Of a stretch of DNA of 19,125 bases, positions 1 to 5,479 are shown piece by piece. Below the pieces are notes generated by a model. The model made no database searches and was not told the origin of the DNA. It saw only the letters and a program-made list of their open reading frames with translations. A program made the translations under genes and the position numbers. Each line of letters opens with the position of its first letter. Position 1 is the first letter of the stretch. This DNA comes from VFKE01 sp031400955 (GTDB lineage: Bacteria; Verrucomicrobiota; Verrucomicrobiia; Verrucomicrobiales; Verrucomicrobiaceae). The DNA lies in NCBI GenBank assembly GCA_031400955.1, contig JANNQW010000247.1, forward strand, positions 1 through 19,125. Reading direction: 5' to 3'.

Positions 1-87
1 GTCGGCGACGGGCTTTCCCAAGCTAAGCAGGCCAAGGGCTTGTTCCTTGAATTCCGAGGTGTAACGCTGATAGGTTCTCTGGCTCAT
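1..87 (-). CDS. IS3-family transposase OrfA, N-terminal fragment (cut by window edge)
   Basis: Reads leftward from an ATG at 87 and stays open through position 1, giving 29 residues beginning MSQRTYQRYTSEFKEQALGL. The pattern of a short polar start, then Y-(S/T)-x-E-F-K-x-x-A-L/V and a hydrophobic stretch, is the usual opening of the helix-turn-helix OrfA (transposase_8/InsE-like) of IS3-family elements. In that family OrfA supplies DNA binding and is fused to the DDE transposase OrfB by programmed frameshifting. Only the first part of the HTH is present, so integrity cannot be judged. The following residues GKPVAD fit the start of the recognition-helix region. It lies immediately beside a plausible IS terminus. 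Assigned by pattern only. Confidence 0.72.
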   Translation of the reverse strand, partial: MSQRTYQRYTSEFKEQALGLLSLGKPVAD

Positions 88-123
88 AAAAGGACTGTAG
101 TTTGTTGGTTTGTCCTTGGTCCA
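1..123 (-). mobile_element. Partial IS3-family insertion sequence, left (5') end
   Basis: Read on the minus strand, the sequence starting at 123 is TGGACCAAGGACAAACC, followed about 36 bases later by the OrfA ATG. IS3-family termini start 5'-TG and their orfA start usually lies within some tens of bases of the end, so 123 is the best guess for the element boundary. The other end lies outside the window, so neither the opposite inverted repeat nor a target-site duplication can be checked. The boundary is inferred from the TG rule and the distance, not from a matched repeat. Confidence 0.45.
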
Positions 124-171
124 GAAATCTAGAGCACCTCAAACGGCCTGACTTCGCAGTTTCCATGCTTC

Positions 172-190
172 GCCGTCTGACACAGACGGC
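172..190. other. Short perfect hairpin in the gap between the IS end and vapB
   Basis: GCCGTCTG, loop ACA, CAGACGGC: an 8-bp perfect stem with a 3-base loop. No T-run follows on either strand, so it is not a standard terminator. The 9-mer ACTTCGCAG occurs on both sides of it, near 140 and 219. It lies 109 bases upstream of vapB, further than a typical autoregulatory operator. It could be a remnant of earlier insertions or a regulatory palindrome. The rest of 124-263 shows no gene. Confidence 0.35.
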
Positions 191-263
191 CTACACATAA
201 CAGCCGTCGATTGCGAACTTCGCAGCCTCTCGATATTCTCTTTGCGCGGTTTGATCCTGCCGG

Positions 264-292
264 TTGCGCTGCCGCTACAATACTGGTAGAAT
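264..292 (+). promoter_or_regulatory. Candidate promoter for the vapBC operon
   Basis: TTGCGC at 264-269, a 17-base spacer, then TAGAAT at 287-292 (five of six matches to TATAAT). A transcript would begin about 6-7 bases later, at or beside the GTG at 299, giving a leaderless or nearly leaderless message. An alternative -10, TACAAT at 276-281, would give a leader of about 11 bases. The -35 is weak (TTG only). Judged by eye. Confidence 0.3.
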
Positions 293-298
293 CCATAC

Positions 299-514
299 GT
301 GAATGCTTTGACGGACATCATCGCGGATTTGCGTCGGCTTCCTGAGCCTGAGTTGAAGGACGCGGCCAGCTACATCCACGCACTTGCCGAGGGCCGTCGT
401 CAGCGGCGGCTGGCGATGCTGGAACGAACAGCGGGCAGCTTGGCCGGCAAGGAGGGCGAGGCTTTCGCCGTCGCCGCAGCCGAATGCGAACGCGTTGACA
501 GTCATGGCTGGTAG
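299..514 (+). CDS. VapB-like antitoxin (DUF2281-like, no obvious DNA-binding motif)
   Basis: 71 residues from a GTG start. It is the first gene of a two-gene toxin-antitoxin operon and should bind and neutralise the PIN-domain RNase encoded directly downstream. The N-terminal LRRLPEPELKDAASYIHAL resembles the helical 'LPxxxxxxVLDFIxxL' motif of DUF2281-type antitoxins. The C-terminal part, GKEGEAFAVAAAECERVDSHGW, has the acidic and aromatic character of the toxin-masking tails seen in VapB proteins. I see no clear AbrB, RHH or Phd fold. The stop codon overlaps vapC by 11 bases, which implies translational coupling. No Shine-Dalgarno precedes the GTG, and a -10-like TAGAAT sits 6 bases before it. 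Family assignment is from motif resemblance plus the adjacent toxin. Confidence 0.7.
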   Translation: MNALTDIIADLRRLPEPELKDAASYIHALAEGRRQRRLAMLERTAGSLAGKEGEAFAVAAAECERVDSHGW

Positions 515-908
515 CCTGGCACTGGATACTAGCGTGGTGGTAAAGCATCTCCGCAAGAATGATGCGGCCGTGAAGGCCGAACTGGCTGGCGCGGAAGAAT
601 TGTATGTGCCACTTACTACACTTGGGGAGCTGCACTACGGGGTGAAACGCTCCGGTGACGACCCGCGTGCCGTGGCGCAGCTAGGCGAGTTCATGCGCGA
701 GGCGGTGGTGCTCCTTCCAGATGAATCCACCGCGAAAACATTCGCTACACTCAAGAACTTCCTGGCCGACAAGGGCAAGTTGATTCCTGAAAACGATCTG
801 TGGATCGCTGCCACCGCGAAAAGTCATGATCTGACGCTCTACTGTGACGATGCCCACTTCGACGAACTGAAAGAGTTGATGGACATCAAGCAGGTGGTGT
901 CGAGATAA
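504..908 (+). CDS. vapC: PIN-domain toxin, VapC family ribonuclease
   Basis: 134 residues, the usual size for VapC. The ATG at 504 lies inside the antitoxin gene. A longer reading from 384 in the same frame was rejected because it overlaps the antitoxin almost completely and the PIN fold begins at this ATG. The four acidic PIN residues that bind the catalytic metal are visible: D8 (LALDTS), E42 (LGELHYG), D98 (ENDLWIAA) and D116 (CDDAHF). VapC toxins cleave RNA (tRNA or rRNA loops) when freed from antitoxin; the target here cannot be predicted. The gene looks intact. It ends 13 bases before the convergent gatB stop, with no terminator between them. Proximity to an IS end fits the mobile or accessory nature of such modules. 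Confidence 0.88.
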   Translation: MAGSLALDTSVVVKHLRKNDAAVKAELAGAEELYVPLTTLGELHYGVKRSGDDPRAVAQLGEFMREAVVLLPDESTAKTFATLKNFLADKGKLIPENDLWIAATAKSHDLTLYCDDAHFDELKELMDIKQVVSR

Positions 909-921
909 CGCGAAGGCCAGC

Positions 922-2382
922 TCACCCAATCTTTCCTCGCAGCACATCACCCACCATCTTCGGATTGGCCTTGCCGCCGCTGCTTTTCATGACCTGGCCG
1001 GTCATCCAGTTAAGAACCTTGTCGTTGCCGGCTTTGAATTCTGCTACTTTGGCAGGGTTGGCGGCGATGACTTCGTCGCAGAGTTTTTCAATGGCACCGC
1101 TGTCACTGACCTGTTCGAAGCCCTTGGTCTTGATGATCGCGGCGGGCGTTTCTCCGGTGGCGAACATCTCCTCGAAAACTTCTTTTGCCTGGTTGTTGCT
1201 GATCTTTCCAGATTCCACAGCGGCGACGAGTTCACCTAGCATTTGTGGGCTTACTTTGGATTCTGCCAACGTGGCGTTGTTCGTGTTGAGATGGCCGAGC
1301 AGTTCGTTAATAACCCAATTGGCGATTTTCTTTGCGGGCACTTTCTCGGCGGCGGCGACCGCTTGCTCGAACCAAGTGGCCAGTGCTTTGTCGCTCGCAA
1401 GCACATTGGCATCGTAGGCACTCAAGGTGTAGTTACTGACGAAACGCGCACATTTCTCATGCGGCAGTTCGGGCCTTTGGGCACGGACGCGTTCGAGAAT
1501 CGGCGCGGTGCGGATGGGCAGCAGATCGGGATCGGGGAAGTAGCGGTAGTCGTGCGCGTCTTCTTTGTTGCGCATGAGCTGCGTCTCGCCGCGGTCATCG
1601 TCCCAGCGGCGGGTGCTTTGCACGAGCTTTTCGCCGCGTTTCAGGCATTCGGTCTGGCGCACAACCTCATGATGGATGGCGCGGCGCACGGCAGAGACGC
1701 TGTTGAGATTCTTCAGCTCGATTTTTGCGCCCAGTTCCTTCTGGCCTTCGGGGCGCACGCTGATGTTCACGTCGCAACGCATCTGACCTTTCTCCATGTC
1801 GGCCTCACTGACGCCGCCATAGACAAGGATCTGACGCAGGCTGTTGAGGTAGGCGAAGGCTTCCTCAGCCGTTTCGATGTCGGGATCGCTGACGATTTCC
1901 ATCAGTGGTGTGCCGGCGCGGTTGAAATCCAGCAGGGTGCCAGCGCCGGTGTGAGTGCTCTTGCCCACGTCTTCCTCAAGATGGATGCGCGTGAGCTTGA
2001 CCACCTTGCCGGGATTCTTGATCGTCTTCTGCGCATCCTTGGGATATGACAGCTCATAGAGCGGCACGCCACCGCCGATGCAGAGCGGCTGGTCGAACTG
2101 GGTGAGCTGGTAGTTCTTGGGCATGTCCGGATAGAAATAATTCTTCCGGTCCCACTTGCTGATTTCCGGCGTGCGGCAGTCGAGCATCAATCCCGTCAGA
2201 ATCGTTTTCTCAATGGCCGTAAGATTCAGCACTGGCAGTGCCCCGGGCAACCCGAGGCAGACCGGACAGGTGCGGGTGTTCGGCTCCGCGCCGTATTCGA
2301 CAGCGCAGGAGCAAAACATTTTGCTGCGTGTGTTGAGCTGCGCATGAACTTCGAGGCCGATGGTGGTGAGATACTTGGGCAT
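922..2382 (-). CDS. gatB: Aspartyl/glutamyl-tRNA(Asn/Gln) amidotransferase subunit B
   Basis: 486 residues, normal length for GatB. GatB is the kinase/transferase subunit of GatCAB, which converts Glu-tRNA(Gln) and/or Asp-tRNA(Asn) to the amidated forms in the cytoplasm. Family landmarks include GLEVHAQLNT near residues 9-18, the zinc-site cysteines (C24, C26 and CPVC at 39-42), DRKNYFYPDMPKNYQ, the EIVSDPD motif, YRYFPDPDLLP, and the C-terminal YqeY-like helical domain that holds tRNA. The frame is open upstream to 2493, but conserved homology begins at MPKYLTTIGLEVHAQ, so I place the start at ATG 2382; the extension would run through the divergent cytochrome gene's upstream region. gatA and gatC are not in the window. 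It is transcribed divergently from the cytochrome gene (135-base gap) and convergently with vapC. Confidence 0.95.
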   Translation of the reverse strand: MPKYLTTIGLEVHAQLNTRSKMFCSCAVEYGAEPNTRTCPVCLGLPGALPVLNLTAIEKTILTGLMLDCRTPEISKWDRKNYFYPDMPKNYQLTQFDQPLCIGGGVPLYELSYPKDAQKTIKNPGKVVKLTRIHLEEDVGKSTHTGAGTLLDFNRAGTPLMEIVSDPDIETAEEAFAYLNSLRQILVYGGVSEADMEKGQMRCDVNISVRPEGQKELGAKIELKNLNSVSAVRRAIHHEVVRQTECLKRGEKLVQSTRRWDDDRGETQLMRNKEDAHDYRYFPDPDLLPIRTAPILERVRAQRPELPHEKCARFVSNYTLSAYDANVLASDKALATWFEQAVAAAEKVPAKKIANWVINELLGHLNTNNATLAESKVSPQMLGELVAAVESGKISNNQAKEVFEEMFATGETPAAIIKTKGFEQVSDSGAIEKLCDEVIAANPAKVAEFKAGNDKVLNWMTGQVMKSSGGKANPKMVGDVLRGKIG

Positions 2383-2517
2383 GATGGCAATCTGGCTTCT
2401 TTGAGTGCCAGCAAGACGCCCGAGGTCAAGCACGACTTTTATGACTGCAGCCCACAATGAACGCCTCGGAACACGCAGGATTTGCGTGGGCACCCAATGG
2501 CACCTAGGCTAGGCTCC

Positions 2518-2952
2518 ATGAAGATGAACCGTTTGCCCTTCCTTTTAGTGTTGTTAGCAGCGTTCGCGCTGGGATTGTCCTGCCAAAAAAAGCCGGAAGT
2601 GAGGCCGGTGGATTTTGTGACTCAGATCAAACCGCTGTTGCAGAGTCGCTGCGTGAATTGCCATCATTCGGGCGCGATGTTCGGCGACCTGAGTTTTGAA
2701 AATCGCGCGCTCGCCATGCAACCCCGTAAGAAGGGCCCGATCATCGTGCCTGGTCAGCCGGGCACTAGCCAGTTGTATATCGCGCTGACGCTGCCGGATC
2801 CCGACAAGAAAGCCATGCCGCCCACCGGCCACCGGATACCGAATCCGGAAGTGGAACTGGTGAAACGCTGGATCGAGGAAGGCGCGAAATGGCCCGACGG
2901 TCCCGAGGGTGCAATCAAGCCCACCGCCACGCAGGAGGCCGGCAAGGCTTGA
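2518..2952 (+). CDS. Small c-type cytochrome lipoprotein (planctomycete-type cytochrome c domain)
   Basis: 144 residues. Residues 1-21 are a lipoprotein-like signal (MKMNRLPFLLVLLAAFALGL, then S-C22). The lipobox GLSC is imperfect, but the single following cysteine and polar QKK support lipidation. The haem-binding site CVNCH lies at residues 45-49, and the MPPTGH segment near residue 100 offers a Met axial ligand. The layout (CxxCH, L-x-F, 'PGxPxxSxLY', 'MPPxG', 'WIxxGAxWP') is that of the PSCyt1 domain common in Planctomycetes and Verrucomicrobia, usually as part of large multidomain proteins. Here it stands alone. It is likely envelope-anchored and electron-transferring, but its partner is unknown. 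The start is the ATG before the signal peptide; the upstream in-frame ATGs would add a non-hydrophobic leader. A weak TTGCGT-17-TAGGCT promoter lies 7 bases upstream. Confidence 0.85.
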   Translation: MKMNRLPFLLVLLAAFALGLSCQKKPEVRPVDFVTQIKPLLQSRCVNCHHSGAMFGDLSFENRALAMQPRKKGPIIVPGQPGTSQLYIALTLPDPDKKAMPPTGHRIPNPEVELVKRWIEEGAKWPDGPEGAIKPTATQEAGKA

Positions 2953-3000
2953 TCATCACTGATCCGCCAGACGGAATCGTGCGCGGCTTTGCCACGAGTG

Positions 3001-3447
3001 TTACTCCACCTTCACTCGCGGCTTCATCTTCTCGAAGGTCTTCTCGCCGATGCCAGATACCTTCTTCAGATCTTCAATCGACGCATAGGGGCGGTGTTTG
3101 ATGATGTCCTTCGCCTTTGCTTCGCCAATGCCGGGCAAATAAGAAAGTTGTTCAACGCTGGCCTTGTTGATATCCACAATCATCGTGGCCGGGTTGTGGG
3201 CGATCTTCCACCAGATCATGCCGCTGCCGGCTATGACGAGTAAAGCGACGAGTGCAAATTTGACGAGGTTCTGGGTGCGTGCCGCGATTGGCGTGGAACC
3301 CGCTTCCATGGCGGTGACTTTTGCTTCATCGTAAAATTTGCCGGCACGAGGCTGGGTGCCTGGCGTTGGTGCTGACGTGGCATCTGTCGGTGAAGCGGTG
3401 GAGTTTTCCATCGCCTTGATTTTTTCTTCGTCGTAAAATTGGCCCAT
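3001..3447 (-). CDS. Membrane-anchored helix-hairpin-helix (ComEA-like) protein with duplicated N-terminal motif
   Basis: 148 residues. The C-terminal third (about 88-146) carries tandem helix-hairpin-helix motifs, DINKASVEQLSYLPGIGEAKAKDII and DLKKVSGIGEKTFEKM, typical of ComEA-type double-stranded DNA-binding domains. One transmembrane segment spans about 63-80. The N-terminal part is unusual: a 12-residue motif occurs twice, GQFYDEEKIKAM (2-13) and GKFYDEAKVTAM (36-47), separated by a Ser/Thr/Pro-rich linker. By analogy with ComEA the HhH domain would be outside the inner membrane and bind incoming DNA, with the repeated motif in the cytoplasm. A structural role is equally possible. There is no Shine-Dalgarno. 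The AT-rich stretch 3490-3523 upstream may hold the promoter. It converges with the cytochrome gene across 48 bases without a clear terminator. Confidence 0.8.
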   Translation of the reverse strand: MGQFYDEEKIKAMENSTASPTDATSAPTPGTQPRAGKFYDEAKVTAMEAGSTPIAARTQNLVKFALVALLVIAGSGMIWWKIAHNPATMIVDINKASVEQLSYLPGIGEAKAKDIIKHRPYASIEDLKKVSGIGEKTFEKMKPRVKVE

Positions 3448-3524
3448 GGGAAAGAGGGGGTGGGATGAAGGACTGGTGATTTGCGGCCTAAATTTATCAA
3501 TAAAAAATTATCATTCGATTATCG

Positions 3525-4133
3525 TTAAAGCTTCCAGTCAACTGGGATCACCTGTTCGCGCTGGTTGCGATCTAAGTATTTGATGTGACCATGTTGGCAA
3601 CCGTATTGATGGACGCGCATGGTGACGCTGACATCATGACAGCAGTAAAGCGCGATGTCGCCGATGCGTTCGGCCCAGATTTGTTTGTCTCCTTTTTCTT
3701 TCGCGTGCGTGGCTTGCTGCCACCAGCGAATGGCATCTAGGCCATCGGCGGTCTTGCCGCTGCCGAGCGTGGCGCTGGCCACGGCATCGAGTTTCGGACG
3801 ATGGCCGATTTTTTTTTCGAGGTCGAGCATCAGGTCGAGGTTCTCCAACTGATCGGCGAACTCGAGCACGACTGAACCACGCAGGACGCCGTAATCGAAC
3901 TGCACATGGTTGAAGCCGATGACCAAATCCGCGCGGCGGAGCTGATCGATGAGTTCGCGCACGGTGTCTTCGGTGTAGATGCGATATTCGCCGATCTTGG
4001 TGCTGAAGGTGACGGCGATGGAGATGCCCATCTCGTGCTTGTTGTGCCAGCCGCCGACATCATTGGCGGTGCGTTTGGTTTCGAGATCGAAGTAGACGAG
4101 GTCGCGGGCCATGCTGGTGGCGTGACTTTGCAT
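3525..4133 (-). CDS. DEDD-type 3'-5' exonuclease-like protein (RNase H fold)
   Basis: 202 residues from ATG 4133. A second ATG at 4112 (residue 8, MARDLVYFDLET) is an equally plausible start. The DEDDy exonuclease motifs are in order: motif I YFDLET with D16 and E18, motif II IGFNHVQFD with D80, and motif III YCCHD with Y163 and D167. This places it with the YprB/RNase_H_2-like group of ribonuclease H-fold exonucleases, which trim DNA or RNA ends using two metal ions. It has no polymerase or helicase domain attached. A cytoplasmic nuclease role in repair or RNA processing is inferred; the substrate is unknown. It starts 7 bases after the stop of the upstream RDD gene and lies 77 bases before the HhH protein gene, so the three may be co-transcribed. 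Confidence 0.75.
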   Translation of the reverse strand: MQSHATSMARDLVYFDLETKRTANDVGGWHNKHEMGISIAVTFSTKIGEYRIYTEDTVRELIDQLRRADLVIGFNHVQFDYGVLRGSVVLEFADQLENLDLMLDLEKKIGHRPKLDAVASATLGSGKTADGLDAIRWWQQATHAKEKGDKQIWAERIGDIALYCCHDVSVTMRVHQYGCQHGHIKYLDRNQREQVIPVDWKL

Positions 4134-4140
4134 CGCACGG

Positions 4141-4965
4141 TTATTTCGGCAAGGGCGGTGTCAAGCCGGCGCTCTGCATGTTGGCGAGAATAGCGAACAT
4201 CAGTGCCATGAATCCGACGATGACGGCCACGATCAAGTAGCGCCATGGTTCTGGTTCGCCGTGTTCCACGCGGAGGCTGGTCTGTTCATCCCAGGAAGTG
4301 GCGCCCAACTGGACGAGGCGGATGCGGCACCAGGACATGATGAACAATTGCGGGAATGGAAAAAACAAGAAGAAGCATGTGCCCTTCATGAAGACAAGCA
4401 GGGAGCGCAGCAGCGCCTGATGAAAATTCGGCAGTGATCCGTCCAGGCGACGGATATGGATGCGCAGCAGGGCCTTGCCTGGTGTGGTGCCGCGGCGCGA
4501 GAGCCAGAGTGCCTCCAGTGGCACGAACAATAAGAACATTGCGGATGGGAACAGGACGAGGAACAGAGTTTGGCCCGGCGTGACTGCCTGGCGCTGCATG
4601 AGGTTCTCTCTGGCTTCTTGTATCCAGGCAGAGGTCTGCGGTAGCAGCAAGTTCAAGAGCATGGAAAATAGCATGGAAAACCAGATGTAATCCATGGCTC
4701 GCGCCCAAAAACGCAGCCACGGTTGCGGGGTGTCTAGTGCGATGCGCGCGACCTGCCGCACATGCTCGGCCTCAGTGATGATCTCCGGCGTCGGCTTCCA
4801 ATAATCACCGAACTCGTGCAGTTCGCGCAGTGGCTTCCATTCTGGCAATCCCATGTGCCAGGCGAGTTCATCACCCTTGAGGGTGCAGTCGCGAATGCGC
4901 TCGATAATGTTGAATTGCGAGTGCGGGCCGGTGCGTTCTCCGGCGCTGGAGATGAAGTATTCCAT
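4141..4965 (-). CDS. GYF_2/RDD-family integral membrane protein
   Basis: 274 residues. Residues 1-50 (MEYFISSAGERTGPHS... ELAWHMGLPEWKPLREL) match the bacterial GYF_2 domain, a peptide-binding-like module of unknown partner. Residues about 80-232 form an RDD domain: PWLRFWARAMDY carries the Arg/Asp signature, and RRGTTPGKALLRI is the second conserved block. Likely transmembrane segments are about 91-108, 132-154, 188-213 and 243-263. RDD proteins are sometimes linked to transport or envelope functions, but no specific activity can be assigned. The GYF_2 plus RDD fusion is frequent in Verrucomicrobia and Planctomycetes. It lies just downstream of the 4991-5070 repeat/terminator region and may have its own promoter there; no Shine-Dalgarno is visible. 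Confidence 0.82.
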   Translation of the reverse strand: MEYFISSAGERTGPHSQFNIIERIRDCTLKGDELAWHMGLPEWKPLRELHEFGDYWKPTPEIITEAEHVRQVARIALDTPQPWLRFWARAMDYIWFSMLFSMLLNLLLPQTSAWIQEARENLMQRQAVTPGQTLFLVLFPSAMFLLFVPLEALWLSRRGTTPGKALLRIHIRRLDGSLPNFHQALLRSLLVFMKGTCFFLFFPFPQLFIMSWCRIRLVQLGATSWDEQTSLRVEHGEPEPWRYLIVAVIVGFMALMFAILANMQSAGLTPPLPK

Positions 4966-4990
4966 GAACTGCGGGTTGAAGTGTTTAATT

Positions 4991-5074
4991 GTTTAAATGT
5001 TGATGATGAGAGCGACCCAAAAATTCCGCTGTCGGAATTTTCCAACATTTAAACTTCTCAACATTTAAACCTCT
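4991..5074. repeat. Nested repeat region: 16-bp tandem duplication plus matching inverted copy
   Basis: CAACATTTAAAC occurs at 5043-5054 and again at 5059-5070 within a 16-base tandem duplication (5043-5058 and 5059-5074, one mismatch). Its inverse, GTTTAAATGTTG, sits at 4991-5002, and the pairing with the second copy extends to 13 bases (4991-5003 with 5058-5070). A separate 9-bp hairpin (5020-5041) lies inside. The left arm can pair with either right copy, so two alternative structures are possible. It occupies the infA-RDD gap (4966-5078). Confidence 0.8.
5019..5041 (-). terminator. Likely intrinsic terminator downstream of infA
   Basis: Read on the minus strand: AAAATTCCG, loop ACAG, CGGAATTTT, then one further T before GGG. 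This is a perfect 9-bp stem with a 4-base loop and a five-T tail, 37 bases past the infA stop. The stem is AT-rich with only three G-C pairs, so it may be leaky. Its near-symmetry would let it act weakly on the other strand as well. The outer 13-bp arms at 4991-5003 and 5058-5070 could stabilise or compete with it. Confidence 0.5.
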
Positions 5075-5078
5075 TCCG

Positions 5079-5393
5079 TCACAGTCGGAAAACGATCCGC
5101 GCCTTGTCCGCGTCGTAGGGGGACATTTCCAGCCTGACATTGTCACCGATGACAAGACGGATGAACCGTTTGCGCATCTTGCCGGAAATATGGGCCAGCA
5201 CTTCGTGGCCATTGCGCAGCTTCACGCGAAACATGGTGCCGGCGAGGACGGCGGAGACAGTGCCGTCGAGTTCAATGGCAGCTTCTTTGTCCTGGGACGC
5301 AGGTGCTGGTGGAGCAGGTTGGGAGCGAAACCGGGGACGCCCGGCTGGCCTGGAGTTGTTTCGTCTGGCACCGTGTGATCTTTTTTGCGGCAT
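5079..5393 (-). CDS. infA: Translation initiation factor IF-1 with basic N-terminal extension
   Basis: 104 residues against about 72 for ordinary IF-1. Residues 37-104 are a clear S1/OB-fold IF-1: AIELDGTVSAVLAGTMFRVK, then GHEVLAHISGKMRKRFIRL, GDNVRLEMSPYD and KARIVFRL at the C-terminus. IF-1 binds the 30S A site during initiation. The first ~36 residues are an added arm rich in Arg, Lys, Pro and Ala, likely disordered and RNA-binding. The ATG at 5393 is the only in-frame ATG before the core and an in-frame stop lies 15 codons upstream, but a non-ATG start nearer the core cannot be excluded. The usual ribosomal-protein neighbours (rpmJ, spc operon) are absent. A hairpin with a T-run follows the gene. 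Confidence 0.92.
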   Translation of the reverse strand: MPQKRSHGARRNNSRPAGRPRFRSQPAPPAPASQDKEAAIELDGTVSAVLAGTMFRVKLRNGHEVLAHISGKMRKRFIRLVIGDNVRLEMSPYDADKARIVFRL

Positions 5394-5435
5394 CGGCTTG
5401 GCTGGTTTTGATGAGGAAGATTGAGGGACAAAATG

Positions 5436-5449
5436 CGGCTAGTAAGCCG
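5436..5449 (-). terminator. Weak hairpin downstream of the large exported-protein gene
   Basis: Minus strand: CGGCT, loop TACT, AGCCG, then CATTTTG. A 5-bp stem with a short broken T-run, 30 bases past the stop at 5480 and before infA. It may be a weak terminator, in which case infA would depend on readthrough or a promoter in the remaining 40 bases. Marginal. Confidence 0.22.
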
Positions 5450-5479
5450 GAAGACAAGGGAAAAAGCAATGTCGCGGTG

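Noticed and set aside
384..503. N-terminal extension of VapC from ATG 384
   Set aside because: It overlaps the antitoxin gene in another frame and adds 40 residues before a PIN fold that starts at ATG 504.
1243..2049. 268-residue plus-strand open frame
   Set aside because: Lies entirely opposite gatB conserved motifs; no family resemblance.
2383..2493. 37-residue N-terminal extension of GatB
   Set aside because: GatB homology begins at MPKYLTTIGLEVHAQ; the extension is unconserved in character and occupies the divergent promoter region.
2953..3000. Terminator between the cytochrome and HhH protein genes
   Set aside because: Short GC palindromes exist but none has a stable stem followed by a T-run on either strand.
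4991..5074. CRISPR-like reading of the repeated CAACATTTAAAC units
   Set aside because: Only two direct copies 16 bases apart with no spacer-sized intervals and no cas genes; it is a tandem duplication.
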